DNA from: Streptomyces syringium
Lineage (GTDB): Bacteria; Actinomycetota; Actinomycetes; Streptomycetales; Streptomycetaceae
NCBI RefSeq assembly: GCF_017876625.1
Contig: NZ_JAGIOH010000001.1
Coordinates: 1,984,001-2,048,000, forward strand
Length of the DNA: 64,000 bases
Reading direction: 5' to 3'
In this document: piece by piece, positions 7,377-16,526 of the stretch
Layout: each line of letters starts with the position of its first letter
How positions within the stretch are numbered: the stretch's first letter is position 1
The notes under the pieces: generated by a model
The model's database searches: none
What the model was told of the DNA's origin: nothing
Seen by the model: the letters and a program-made list of their open reading frames with translations, nothing else
Translations under genes and position numbers: made by a program

Positions 7377-9659
7377 ATGGCAGGCAAGCCGCCCACAGGC
7401 GATCCCGTCCAGGACGCACCCGACGTCGCCGCCCCGCAGCACGCCGCCGCCGGGCTGCCCGCGATCGCCCACACCCTGCGCGTCGCGCAGCAACAAATGG
7501 GCGTGCGACGCACCGCGCTCACCCTCCTCAAGGTCAACCAGAAGGACGGCTTCGACTGCCCCGGCTGCGCCTGGCCCGAGCCGGACAAACGCCACGCCGC
7601 CGAATTCTGCGAGAACGGCGCCAAGGCCGTCGCCGAGGAAGCGACCCTGCGCCGCGTCACCCCCGACTTCTTCGCCGCCCACCCCGTGGCCGACCTCGCC
7701 ACCCGCAGCGGCTACTGGCTCGGCCAGCAGGGCCGGCTCACCCACCCCATGTACCTCGCCGAAGGCGCCACGGCCTACGAACCGGTGACCTGGGAGCGCG
7801 CCTTCGACCTCATCGCCGAGGAACTCCACGCCCTCGACTCCCCCGACGAGGCCCTCTTCTACACCTCCGGGCGCACCAGCAACGAAGCAGCCTTCCTCTA
7901 CCAGCTCTTCGCCCGCGAGTTCGGCACCAACAACCTGCCGGACTGCTCCAACATGTGCCACGAGTCCTCCGGCTCCGCCCTCACCGAAACCATCGGCGTC
8001 GGCAAGGGCAGCGTCCTCCTCGAAGACCTCTACCGGGCCGACCTGATCATCGTCGCCGGACAGAACCCCGGCACCAACCACCCCCGCATGCTCAGCGCCC
8101 TGGAAAAGGCCAAAGCCGGCGGCACGAAGATCATCACGGTCAACCCGCTGCCCGAAGCCGGCATGGAGCGCTTCAAGAACCCGCAGAACGCCCGCGGCCT
8201 CGCCGGCGGCGGCACCCCCCTCACCGACCTCTTCCTCCAGATCCGCCTCGGCGGCGACCAGGCCCTCTTCCGCACCCTCGGCCGCCTCGTCCTCGAGACC
8301 GAAGGCGCACTCGACACCGACTTCATCCGCGAACACACCCACGGCTTCGAGGAATACGAGCGCACCGCCCGCGCCGCCGACTGGGACGAGACCCTGCGCG
8401 CCACCGGACTGCGCCGCGAGGAGATCGAAGAAGCACTCCGCATGATCCTCGCCTCCCGGCGCACCGTCGTGTGCTGGGCCATGGGCCTCACCCAGCACAA
8501 ACACGCCGTCCCCACCATCAAGGAAGTCGTCAACCTCCTTCTGCTGCGCGGCGACATCGGCCGCCCCGGCGCCGGCGTCTGCCCCGTCCGCGGCCACAGC
8601 AACGTCCAGGGCGACCGCACCATGGGCATCTTCGAACGCCCCTCCGCCGCCTTCCTCGACGCCCTCGAGAAGGAATTCGGCTTCGCCCCGCCCCGCGAGC
8701 ACGGCCTCGACGTCGTCCGCGCCATCCGCGCCCTGCGCGACGGTGACGCGAAGGTCTTCTTCGCCATGGGCGGCAACTTCGTCGCCGCCTCCCCCGACAC
8801 CGAGGTCACCGAAGCCGCCATGCGGCGCGCCCGGCTGACCGTCCACGTCTCGACCAAGCTCAACCGGTCCCACGTCGTCACCGGCGCCCGCGCCCTGATC
8901 CTGCCCACCCTCGGCCGCACCGAGCGCGACCGGCAGAGCGGCGGCGACCAATTCGTCACCGTCGAGGACTCCATGGGCATGGTCCACGCCTCCCGCGGCC
9001 GCCTGGAACCCGCGAGCCCCCACCTGCTCTCCGAGCCCGCCATCGTCTGCCGCCTCGCCCGCCGCGTCCTCGGCACCGAAAGCGCCACCCCGTGGGAGGA
9101 GTTCGAGCAGGACTACGGGGCGATCCGCGACCGCATCAGCCGCGTCGTGGCCGGCTTCGAGGACTTCAACGCCCGCGTCGCCCGCCCCGGCGGCTTCACC
9201 CTGCCCCACGCCCCCCGCGACGAACGCCGCTTCCCCACCGCGACCGGCAAGGCCAACTTCACCGCCGCCCCCGTCGAATACCCCCGGGCCCCCGAGGGCC
9301 GGCTGCTGCTGCAGACCCTCCGCTCCCACGACCAGTACAACACCACCATCTACGGCCTCGACGACCGCTACCGCGGCATCAAGAACGGCCGCCGCGTCGT
9401 CCTCGTGAACCCCGACGACGCCCGCACCCTCGGCCTCGCCGACGGCGCGTACGCCGACCTGGTCAGCGAGTGGACCGACGGCACCGAGCGACGGGCCCCC
9501 GGCTTCCGGGTCGTCCACTACCCCACCACCCCCGGCTGCGCCGCCGCGTACTACCCGGAGACCAACGTCCTGGTCCCGCTGGACCACACGGCCGACACCA
9601 GCAACACCCCCGCCAGCAAGTCCCTGGTCATCAGGCTCGAACCGGCGGACCCGGCCTGA
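7377..9659 (+). CDS. FdhF/YdeP family molybdopterin oxidoreductase
   Basis: A 760-residue molybdopterin-dependent oxidoreductase of the FdhF/YdeP type, distantly related to formate dehydrogenase alpha subunits. Near the N-terminus it has DCPGCAWPEPDKRHAAEFCENG, then a molybdopterin domain with NNLPDCSNMCHESSG (the Cys in place of the formate dehydrogenase selenocysteine region) and GQNPGTNHPRM. A C-terminal dinucleotide-binding domain contains LLLQTLRSHDQYNTTIYG. No N-terminal iron-sulfur motif like that of canonical FdhF and no Tat signal are seen, so it is cytoplasmic. The ATG at 7377 follows an AAGGGGGAG site. The true substrate of this family is unsettled. Confidence 0.88.
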   Translation: MAGKPPTGDPVQDAPDVAAPQHAAAGLPAIAHTLRVAQQQMGVRRTALTLLKVNQKDGFDCPGCAWPEPDKRHAAEFCENGAKAVAEEATLRRVTPDFFAAHPVADLATRSGYWLGQQGRLTHPMYLAEGATAYEPVTWERAFDLIAEELHALDSPDEALFYTSGRTSNEAAFLYQLFAREFGTNNLPDCSNMCHESSGSALTETIGVGKGSVLLEDLYRADLIIVAGQNPGTNHPRMLSALEKAKAGGTKIITVNPLPEAGMERFKNPQNARGLAGGGTPLTDLFLQIRLGGDQALFRTLGRLVLETEGALDTDFIREHTHGFEEYERTARAADWDETLRATGLRREEIEEALRMILASRRTVVCWAMGLTQHKHAVPTIKEVVNLLLLRGDIGRPGAGVCPVRGHSNVQGDRTMGIFERPSAAFLDALEKEFGFAPPREHGLDVVRAIRALRDGDAKVFFAMGGNFVAASPDTEVTEAAMRRARLTVHVSTKLNRSHVVTGARALILPTLGRTERDRQSGGDQFVTVEDSMGMVHASRGRLEPASPHLLSEPAIVCRLARRVLGTESATPWEEFEQDYGAIRDRISRVVAGFEDFNARVARPGGFTLPHAPRDERRFPTATGKANFTAAPVEYPRAPEGRLLLQTLRSHDQYNTTIYGLDDRYRGIKNGRRVVLVNPDDARTLGLADGAYADLVSEWTDGTERRAPGFRVVHYPTTPGCAAAYYPETNVLVPLDHTADTSNTPASKSLVIRLEPADPA

Positions 9660-9744
9660 GCGCGGACCGGGCGACCTGGTAGGACGGATCATCTGAACAC
9701 GTGGTGCACACCGTGACCACCAAGGACGATCGGAGCCGCGACGC

Positions 9745-10218
9745 ATGGGCGAGCAGAGCACGACCACGTTCCCGCAGGAGATCCTGGACGAGTGGGCCGG
9801 CAGCGGCCTCGACCTGGCCGCCCTGTTCTCCGCCGGGCACCTCGGCGAGCGCATGAGCGTCACCGTCGTCGAGGCGGCCCCCGGACGCATCGTCGGCACC
9901 ATGCCCGTCGAGGGCAACACCCAGCCGTACGGGCTGCTGCACGGCGGCGCCTCCGCCGTGCTCGCCGAGACCCTCGGCTCGGTCGGCGCCATGCTGCACG
10001 CCGGGCCGGGCCGGTTCGCCGTCGGCGTGGACCTCAACTGCACCCACCACCGCGGCGTGCGCTCCGGCATGGTCACGGGCGTGGCCACCCCCGTCCACCG
10101 CGGCCGTTCCACCGCCACGTACGAGATCGTCATCACCGACGACCAGGACAAGCGGGTGTGCACCGCGCGCCTCACCTGCCTCATCCGTGACAACGACACC
10201 GCGTCCGACCGGCCTTGA
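9745..10218 (+). CDS. PaaI-family hotdog-fold thioesterase
   Basis: A 157-residue single hotdog-domain protein expected to hydrolyse acyl- or aryl-CoA thioesters. The core signature YGLLHGGASAVLAETLGS, followed by VDLNCTHHRGVRSG and ATPVHRGRSTATYEI, matches the PaaI/YbgC-like 4-hydroxybenzoyl-CoA thioesterase clan; the HGG and following Glu are the usual active-site neighbourhood. The ATG follows CGGAG by about eight bases. It stands 85 bases after the molybdoenzyme gene on the same strand. The natural acyl-CoA is unknown. Confidence 0.88.
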   Translation: MGEQSTTTFPQEILDEWAGSGLDLAALFSAGHLGERMSVTVVEAAPGRIVGTMPVEGNTQPYGLLHGGASAVLAETLGSVGAMLHAGPGRFAVGVDLNCTHHRGVRSGMVTGVATPVHRGRSTATYEIVITDDQDKRVCTARLTCLIRDNDTASDRP

Positions 10219-10254
10219 GGCCGGCGCCCAGGACTGACCTTCCCCTGGAGCCAA

Positions 10255-10292
10255 CGGGCTGGATGTGGCTGAGCTCAGCCACATCCAGCCCG
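10255..10292 (+). terminator. Perfect palindromic hairpin after the thioesterase gene
   Basis: The 38 bases are self-complementary around GAGCTC (left arm CGGGCTGGATGTGGCTGAG). As RNA this gives a long stem ending 36-74 bases after the thioesterase stop codon, so it is probably that gene's terminator. Its right end merges into a dispersed repeat unit at 10286-10308. Confidence 0.7.
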
Positions 10293-10308
10293 TCCGGCGA
10301 TTGAGGAC
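10286..10308 (+). repeat. Dispersed 23-bp intergenic repeat, copy 1
   Basis: A 23-base unit that reads CAGCCCGTCCGGCG then ATTGAGGAC. It matches the unit at 39349-39371 with one mismatch (A for C), and both copies continue into ACACCGC. The same unit occurs in the opposite orientation at 39288 and 39321. Confidence 0.75.
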
Positions 10309-10774
10309 ACCGCCGCGCAGCGGAGGTGCGCCCCCTCCCGCCCGCGCCAGTCGCGAAATTCCGTAACGGTGCGTGACATTCCGGCGCCGCGTGGCCTGGA
10401 GATCCACTCCGCCCCGCCCGCCCGCCGACGATCTTTCGTGAGCGCAGCCGGCCGCCCCCGCCGCATCGGCCACCAAGGCGCTGCCGACTCCTTAGCGGAA
10501 CTGCACCTTCACAATATCCGGACAACGGTTATCACCCGATACGCACCGATCATCCGGTCAATTCCGCTACACGGACACCCCCGAGTGACCTTCGTCATAA
10601 CAAGACAGTCACATCATCGTCAGCACCTCTGCCCCAGATCGCCGCCCACCCCTAGAGTCACGGCCAGTTACCACCCCGCCGGGCGGTTTCGCACATCAGG
10701 CACGCCTCCACCACGCCGCCCGGCAAGCGAACGGCACCTCAGCAGAGGGGGCCTCGCCAGGGAAAGGAAGCACC

Positions 10775-12004
10775 GTGCGACACCGTTCCTTGCTCATCCT
10801 CACCACCGCGCTCACCACCGGGGCCCTCACCCTCAGCGCCTGCGGATCACGCGACGACAAAGGGGGTGACGCCGGCGGAAGCAAGAACACCACCGTGGTG
10901 ATCGGCGTGGACGCCCCGCTGACCGGCGACCTCTCCCCACTCGGCCAAGGCATAAAGAACTCCACCGAACTCGCCATAAAGATCGCCAACAAGGCCAAGG
11001 AGGTCCCCGGCGTCACCTTCGAGATGAAGGCCCTCGACGACCAGGGCCAGCCCACCTCCGGCCAGCAGAACGCCACCAAACTCACCGGTGACAAGAACGT
11101 CGTCGCCACCGTCGGACCGCTCAACTCCAGCGTCGCCCAGTCCATGCAACAGGTCGCCCAGGCCAACAACATGGCCCTCATATCCCCGGCCAACACCACC
11201 CCCGACCTCACCCAGGGCAAGGACTGGAAGCAGAACAACCGCAAGCGCCAATTCACCACCTACTTCCGCACCTCGACCACCGACGAGGTACAAGGCGCCT
11301 TCGGCGGCCAGTACGCCTACGAAAAGATCAAAGCCAAGACGGTCTACGTCATCGACGACCAGAAGACCTACGGCGTCGGCCTCGCCGCCGCCTTCGCCGC
11401 CAAATTCACCTCCCTCGGCGGAAAAGTCGTCGGCACCGAACACGTCAACCCCGAGGACCGCGACTTCAAGGCCATCGTCTCCAAGGCCAAGACCACAAAC
11501 CCCGACCTTGTCTTCTACGGCGGCGAATACCCCGCCGCCGCACCGCTGAGCCAGCAGCTCAAGGACGGCGGTGTCAAGGCACCCACCCTCGGGGGCGACG
11601 CCCTCTACAGCCCCCACTACATCAACCTCAACAAGAAGGCCGCCGGCGACTACGCCACCTCCGTCGGCAAGCCCGTCGAACAACTCGACTCCGCCAAGAA
11701 GTTCATCGCCGACTACAAGGCCGCCGGCTACAAGGACGCCTACGAGGCCTACGGCGGCACCGCCTACGACGCCGCCTGGGCCATCATCCAAGCCGTCAAA
11801 GCCACCGTCACCGACAACGGCGGCAAGCTGCCCACCGACGCCCGCGCCAAGGTCGTGGAAGCCCTGAACAAGGTGAAATTCGACGGCGTCTCCGGCCCCG
11901 TCTCCTTCGACAAATACGGCGACACCACCAACACCATGATCACCGCCTACCAGGTCGACGGAACCACCTGGAAAGCCCGCCACAGCGCGGAGTACAAGGG
12001 CTGA
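10775..12004 (+). CDS. Branched-chain amino acid ABC transporter, substrate-binding lipoprotein
   Basis: A 409-residue periplasmic-binding-type lipoprotein that would capture leucine, isoleucine, valine or a related amino acid and deliver it to LivHM. The N-terminus MRHRSLLILTTALTTGAL leads into the lipobox LSAC, with Cys23 as the lipidated residue. The mature part has the Leu/Ile/Val-binding fold: VVIGVDAPLTGDLSPLGQG, ISPANTTPDLTQ, and AYEAYGGTAYDAAWAI. GTG at 10775 follows GGAAAGGAAG. It is the first gene of the liv operon, 121 bases before livH. Exact ligand preference cannot be read from sequence. Confidence 0.93.
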   Translation: MRHRSLLILTTALTTGALTLSACGSRDDKGGDAGGSKNTTVVIGVDAPLTGDLSPLGQGIKNSTELAIKIANKAKEVPGVTFEMKALDDQGQPTSGQQNATKLTGDKNVVATVGPLNSSVAQSMQQVAQANNMALISPANTTPDLTQGKDWKQNNRKRQFTTYFRTSTTDEVQGAFGGQYAYEKIKAKTVYVIDDQKTYGVGLAAAFAAKFTSLGGKVVGTEHVNPEDRDFKAIVSKAKTTNPDLVFYGGEYPAAAPLSQQLKDGGVKAPTLGGDALYSPHYINLNKKAAGDYATSVGKPVEQLDSAKKFIADYKAAGYKDAYEAYGGTAYDAAWAIIQAVKATVTDNGGKLPTDARAKVVEALNKVKFDGVSGPVSFDKYGDTTNTMITAYQVDGTTWKARHSAEYKG

Positions 12005-12125
12005 TACCGCCCCGCCCGGCACCACCCGTCGACAGCCCCGGGCCGTGCGGGACCACACCACCCGCACCCCGCACGGCCCGCCCCGACCGGCCCAGTACCC
12101 CTTCTCCCACCACGGAGGCCCGGCG

Positions 12126-13055
12126 GTGCACGAACTGCCGCAACAGCTGGCCAACGGACTCATCCTCGGCGCGATGTACGGACTCATCGCGATCGGCTAC
12201 ACGATGGTCTACGGCATCGTCCAGCTCATCAACTTCGCCCACGGCGAGATCTTCATGGTCGGCGGCTTCGGCGCACTGACCGCCTACCTCGTCCTCCCCG
12301 ACGGCACCGGCCTGCTGCTCGCGCTCCCCCTCATGATCATCGGCGGCATTCTCGCCTCCGGCGCCATCGCCGTCGCCGCCGAACGCTTCGCCTACCGGCC
12401 CCTGCGCGGCGCCCCCCGGCTGGCCCCCCTCATCACCGCGATCGGCCTGTCCATCGCCCTCCAGCAAGCCATCTGGAAGTGGTACCCCGACGCCAAGAAG
12501 GCCCGCGTCTTCCCCCAGTTCCAAGGCGACGCCATCGACGTCCTCGGCGCCACCGTCCAACGCGGCGAGATCTTCCTCCTCATCGCCGCCCCCCTGTGCA
12601 TGATCGCCCTCGGCCTGTTCGTCGCCAAGACCCGCACCGGCCGCGGCATGCAGGCCACCGCCCAGGACCCCGACACCGCCAAGCTCATGGGCATCAACAC
12701 CGACCGCATCATCGTGATCGCCTTCGCCATCGGCGCCACCTTCGCCGCCATCGCCGCCGTCGCCCACGGCCTCAAATACGGCCAGATCGACTTCCGGATG
12801 GGCTTCATCACCGGCCTCAAAGCCTTCACCGCGGCCGTCCTCGGCGGCATCGGCAACATCTACGGCGCCATGCTCGGCGGAGTCGTCCTCGGCGTCGCCG
12901 AAGCCCTCGCCACCGGCTACATCGAGGAGATCCCCGGCATGACCCAGTTCGGCGGCGGGTCCTGGAAGGACGTCTGGGCCTTCGTCCTCCTCATCCTCGT
13001 CCTGCTGCTACGGCCACAAGGCCTGCTCGGCGAACGCGTCGCGGATCGGGCGTGA
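12126..13055 (+). CDS. livH: Branched-chain amino acid ABC transporter permease LivH
   Basis: A 309-residue polytopic membrane permease. The N-terminal part GLILGAMYGLIAIGYTMVYG, followed by INFAHGEIFMVGGF, is the signature of the LivH half of the channel. TARQ-like DPDTAKLMGIN and the GGIGNIYGAMLGG loop match the cytoplasmic coupling region. GTG at 12126 is preceded by GGAGG seven bases upstream; the longer frame from 12045 is not supported. The stop overlaps the likely livM start (GTGA), which suggests coupled translation of the two permease halves. Confidence 0.93.
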   Translation: MHELPQQLANGLILGAMYGLIAIGYTMVYGIVQLINFAHGEIFMVGGFGALTAYLVLPDGTGLLLALPLMIIGGILASGAIAVAAERFAYRPLRGAPRLAPLITAIGLSIALQQAIWKWYPDAKKARVFPQFQGDAIDVLGATVQRGEIFLLIAAPLCMIALGLFVAKTRTGRGMQATAQDPDTAKLMGINTDRIIVIAFAIGATFAAIAAVAHGLKYGQIDFRMGFITGLKAFTAAVLGGIGNIYGAMLGGVVLGVAEALATGYIEEIPGMTQFGGGSWKDVWAFVLLILVLLLRPQGLLGERVADRA

Positions 13056-14860
13056 TACCCATGACCGCCAAGGCCCCTTCAAGGGACGCCACTTCACTCA
13101 TACCCCTCCCTACCAACATCGCCCGCATCACCACCATCACCGGCGCCGCACTCACCATCCTCTCCACCTTCCTCGCCTGGACCTGGACCACCGCATTCCC
13201 CGGCAACCTCACCGTCACCGGCTACCCCGGCGGCCTCCAGAACATCACCCTCACCGGAGGCATCCTCACCCTCCTCCACGCCCTCACCGCCTACCGCCCC
13301 CGCGGCCTCCGCTGGCTCACCCCCGCCGGAACCACCGCACCCACCCTCCTCCTCACCCTCGGCACCCTCGCCACCACCTGGTACACCCTCGCCGCCATCA
13401 CCACCCAACTCGGCGGCCTCGCCCACCTCGAACCCGGCGCCTACCTCGCCGCCCTCGCCACCCTCCTCACCCTCACCGGCGCCCTCGCCCTCCCCGCCGA
13501 CCGCCCCTACGACGACCGCGGCGGCACCAAACCCCCCACCCCCTGGAACCGCTTCCGCCACACCCTCACCACAGGCCGGCCACCCCGCCCCAAAGAACTC
13601 CCCACCTGGGCCGACATCCTCATCATCGCCGCCGCCTACGCCACCGGCCTCTACGCCTTCACCTACGGCATCGACACCGAATACGGCGAACTCTTCGTCG
13701 GCTACCTCATCCTCACCTGCTTCACCATCGCCGCCCTCGGCCGCGCCGGACTCACCACCCGCCTCAGCCACCTCACCGCCAAACACCGCAACATCGCACT
13801 CGCCGCCGCCTTCATCGCCGCCGCCTGCTTCCCCCTCACCCAGACCAACGACACCTACACCAACCTCGCCGCCAGCATCCTGATCTTCGCCACCGTCGCC
13901 CTCGGCCTCAACGTCGTCGTCGGCCTCGCCGGCCTCCTCGACCTCGGATACGTCGCCTTCCTCGGCGTCGGCGCCTACGCGGCCGCCCTCGTCTCCGGCT
14001 CCCCCGAATCCGCCCTCGGCGTCCACTTCCCCTTCTGGGCAGCCGTCCTCACCGGCATCGGCGCCTCCCTCGTCTTCGGCGTCCTCATCGGCGCCCCCAC
14101 CCTCCGCCTGCGCGGCGACTACCTCGCCATCGTCACCCTCGGCTTCGGCGAGATCTTCCGCATCACCATGCTCAACCTCAACGGCACCACCGGCCCCGAC
14201 GTCACCAACGGCTCCATGGGCATCCCCAACATCCCCGACCTCGAAATCCTCGGCTTCAAATTCGGCGAAACCCACGACATCCTCGGCGTCCCCATCGGCC
14301 GCTTCGGCAACTACTACCTGCTGATGCTGCTCGCCACCGCCGTCGTCGTCCTCGTCTTCCGCCGCGCCGCCGAATCCCGCATCGGCCGCGCCTGGGTCGC
14401 CATCCGCGAGGACGAGACCGCCGCCACCGCCATGGGCATCAACGCCTTCCGGCTCAAGCTCCTCGCCTTCGCCCTCGGCGCCGCACTCGCCGGACTCGCC
14501 GGCACCGTCCAGGCCCACGTCATCACCACCACCACCCCCGACAGCTACCAATTCGCCGGGACCGTACCCCCCAACTCCGCCTTCCTCCTCGCCGCCGTCA
14601 TCCTCGGCGGCATGGGCACCATCAGCGGCCCCGTCATCGGCGCCGCACTCCTCTACCTCATCCCGAACAAAATGGAATTCATGCAGGACTACCAACTCCT
14701 GCTCTTCGGCCTCGCACTCGTCCTCCTCATGCGCTTCCGACCCGAAGGCATGGTCGCCGACCGCCGGAAACAACTCGAATTCCACGAGACCGACCAACTC
14801 GACGTACCCGAACGAGGCCTCCCCGACGGGGCAGTCGGCGTCACCAAGGCGGAGGCGTGA
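13052..14860 (+). CDS. livM: Branched-chain amino acid ABC transporter permease LivM
   Basis: A 602-residue permease partner of LivH. The canonical LivM core starts at about residue 260 (GLNVVVGLAGLLDLGYVAFLGVGAYAAAL) and includes LRGDYLAIVTLGFGEIFRI and GRAWVAIREDETAA. In front of it is an unusually long hydrophobic N-terminal region (about residues 20-245) with several predicted membrane helices and a cytoplasmic Pro/Arg-rich stretch near 165-180. The start is either GTG 13052, overlapping the livH stop, or ATG 13061; I list the overlapping one, and the difference is three residues. The end overlaps the livG region by a few bases. Confidence 0.92.
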   Translation: MIPMTAKAPSRDATSLIPLPTNIARITTITGAALTILSTFLAWTWTTAFPGNLTVTGYPGGLQNITLTGGILTLLHALTAYRPRGLRWLTPAGTTAPTLLLTLGTLATTWYTLAAITTQLGGLAHLEPGAYLAALATLLTLTGALALPADRPYDDRGGTKPPTPWNRFRHTLTTGRPPRPKELPTWADILIIAAAYATGLYAFTYGIDTEYGELFVGYLILTCFTIAALGRAGLTTRLSHLTAKHRNIALAAAFIAAACFPLTQTNDTYTNLAASILIFATVALGLNVVVGLAGLLDLGYVAFLGVGAYAAALVSGSPESALGVHFPFWAAVLTGIGASLVFGVLIGAPTLRLRGDYLAIVTLGFGEIFRITMLNLNGTTGPDVTNGSMGIPNIPDLEILGFKFGETHDILGVPIGRFGNYYLLMLLATAVVVLVFRRAAESRIGRAWVAIREDETAATAMGINAFRLKLLAFALGAALAGLAGTVQAHVITTTTPDSYQFAGTVPPNSAFLLAAVILGGMGTISGPVIGAALLYLIPNKMEFMQDYQLLLFGLALVLLMRFRPEGMVADRRKQLEFHETDQLDVPERGLPDGAVGVTKAEA

Positions 14861-14865
14861 CCGGC

Positions 14866-15756
14866 ATGACGACCAGCCCGACCACAACCCCGGCCCCCGA
14901 CGGCACCCACCCCGTCCTCCACGCCACCGGCGTCACCATGCGCTTCGGCGGACTCACCGCCGTACGCTCCGTCGACCTCGCCGTCCACCCACGCGAAATC
15001 GTCGGACTCATCGGCCCCAACGGCGCCGGAAAAACCACCTTCTTCAACTGCCTCACCGGCCTCTACACCCCGACCGAAGGCACCGTCACCTACCGCGACA
15101 CCGTCCTACCCCCCAAACCCCACCTCGTCACCCAAGCCGGCATCGCCCGCACCTTCCAGAACATCCGCCTCTTCGCCAACATGACCGTCCTCGAAAACGT
15201 CCTCGTCGGCCGCCACACCCGCACCAAAGAAGGCCTCTTCTCCGCCCTCCTCCGCGGCCCCGGCTTCAAAAAAGCCGAACGCGAATCCACCCACCGCGCC
15301 ATGGAACTCCTCGACTTCACCGGCCTCGCCGCCAAAGCCGACCACCTCTCCCGCAACCTCCCCTACGGCGAACAACGCAAGCTCGAAATCGCCCGCGCCC
15401 TCGCCAGCGACCCCGGCCTCCTCCTCCTCGACGAACCCACCGCCGGCATGAACCCCCAGGAGACCCGCGCCACCGAAGCCCTCGTCCGCGCCATCCGCGA
15501 CCAAGGCATCGCCGTCCTCGTCATCGAGCACGACATGCGCTTCATCTTCAACCTCTGCGACCGCGTCGCCGTCCTCGTCCAGGGCGAAAAACTCACCGAA
15601 GGCACCTCCGACGCCGTCCAAGCCGACGAACGCGTCATCGCCGCCTACCTCGGCACCCCCTTCGAAGGCGCACCCGGCCAGGAAGAACTCGCCGAAGTCG
15701 AAGCCGCCGAAGCCCACGCCGACGCCCGCGCCGACCTCCCGGAGGAAACCCCATGA
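14866..15756 (+). CDS. livG: Branched-chain amino acid ABC transporter ATP-binding protein LivG
   Basis: A 296-residue ABC ATPase. Walker A is GPNGAGKTT (about residue 50), the Q-loop region reads FQNIRLFANMTVLENV, the signature is degenerate (NLPYGEQRKLEIARAL), Walker B is LLLLDEPTAG, and the switch His is in VIEHDMRF. A 40-residue acidic Glu/Ala-rich tail follows the domain. The start is chosen at ATG 14866, ten bases after GGAGG. A GTG at 14857 that overlaps the livM stop is only one base from the ribosome site and is less likely. It overlaps livF by ATGA. Confidence 0.93.
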   Translation: MTTSPTTTPAPDGTHPVLHATGVTMRFGGLTAVRSVDLAVHPREIVGLIGPNGAGKTTFFNCLTGLYTPTEGTVTYRDTVLPPKPHLVTQAGIARTFQNIRLFANMTVLENVLVGRHTRTKEGLFSALLRGPGFKKAERESTHRAMELLDFTGLAAKADHLSRNLPYGEQRKLEIARALASDPGLLLLDEPTAGMNPQETRATEALVRAIRDQGIAVLVIEHDMRFIFNLCDRVAVLVQGEKLTEGTSDAVQADERVIAAYLGTPFEGAPGQEELAEVEAAEAHADARADLPEETP

Positions 15757-16469
15757 CCCCCCTCCTCGAAGTCGACGACCTCCGCGTCGCCTACGGCAAG
15801 ATCGAAGCCGTCAAAGGCATCTCCTTCACCGTCGAAGCCGGCCAGGTCGTCACCCTCATCGGCACCAACGGCGCCGGGAAAACCACCACCCTGCGCACCC
15901 TCTCCGGACTCCTCAAACCCCTCGCCGGCACCATCCGCTTCAACGGCACCCCCCTCACCGGAGTCCCCGCCCACCAGATCGTCGCCCGCGGCCTCGCCCA
16001 CTCCCCCGAAGGCCGCCACATCTTCCCCCGGCTCACCATCGCCGAAAACCTCCAGCTCGGAGCGTTCCTCCGCAAGGACACCGCCGGAATCACCCACGAC
16101 ATCCAGCGCGTCTACGAGCTCTTCCCCATCCTCGGCGAACGCGCCAAACAAGCCGCCGGCACCCTCTCCGGCGGCGAACAACAAATGCTCGCCATGGGCC
16201 GCGCCCTGATGTCCCGCCCCAAGCTGCTCATGCTCGACGAGCCCTCCATGGGCCTCTCCCCGATCATGATGCAGAAGATCATGCAGACCATCACCGAACT
16301 CAAGGCCTCCGGCACGACCATCCTGCTCGTCGAACAGAACGCACAGGCCGCGCTCTCCCTCGCCGACCAGGGCCATGTCATGGAGATCGGCAAGATCGTG
16401 CTGTCCGGCACGGGGGCCGATCTGCTGCACGACGAGTCCGTGCGCAAGGCGTATCTGGGCGAGGACTGA
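15753..16469 (+). CDS. livF: Branched-chain amino acid ABC transporter ATP-binding protein LivF
   Basis: A 238-residue ABC ATPase, the normal LivF length. Walker A is GTNGAGKTTT, the Q-loop region HSPEGRHIFPRLTIAENL, the signature LSGGEQQMLAMGRAL, Walker B LLMLDEPSMGL and the switch VEQN. The ATG overlaps the livG stop (ATGA) and is preceded by GGAGGAAA, so the two ATPases are made coupled. It is the last gene of the liv operon; a strong hairpin follows five bases after its stop codon. Confidence 0.95.
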   Translation: MTPLLEVDDLRVAYGKIEAVKGISFTVEAGQVVTLIGTNGAGKTTTLRTLSGLLKPLAGTIRFNGTPLTGVPAHQIVARGLAHSPEGRHIFPRLTIAENLQLGAFLRKDTAGITHDIQRVYELFPILGERAKQAAGTLSGGEQQMLAMGRALMSRPKLLMLDEPSMGLSPIMMQKIMQTITELKASGTTILLVEQNAQAALSLADQGHVMEIGKIVLSGTGADLLHDESVRKAYLGED

Positions 16470-16473
16470 TAGG

Positions 16474-16509
16474 CGAAGGGCCCCGTCCGGCATCGGACGG
16501 GGCCCTTCG
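16474..16509. terminator. Bidirectional terminator between livF and the ANTAR regulator
   Basis: A perfect 16-bp stem (CGAAGGGCCCCGTCCG at 16474-16489, complement at 16494-16509) with loop GCAT lies between the convergent ends of livF and the response regulator gene. Confidence 0.9.
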
Positions 16510-16526
16510 TACAGCGCGCTGCGGGA

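Larger units (their letters stand above)
10219..10774. other. 556-bp intergenic region upstream of the liv operon
   Basis: No convincing gene. The left part holds a 38-bp perfect palindrome and a copy of the dispersed repeat described separately. The right part (about 10490-10660) is noticeably less GC-rich than its surroundings and probably carries the promoter of the downstream binding-protein gene. A TAGAGT hexamer at about 10652 is a possible -10, but I see no clear -35, so I do not call a promoter. Confidence 0.6.
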
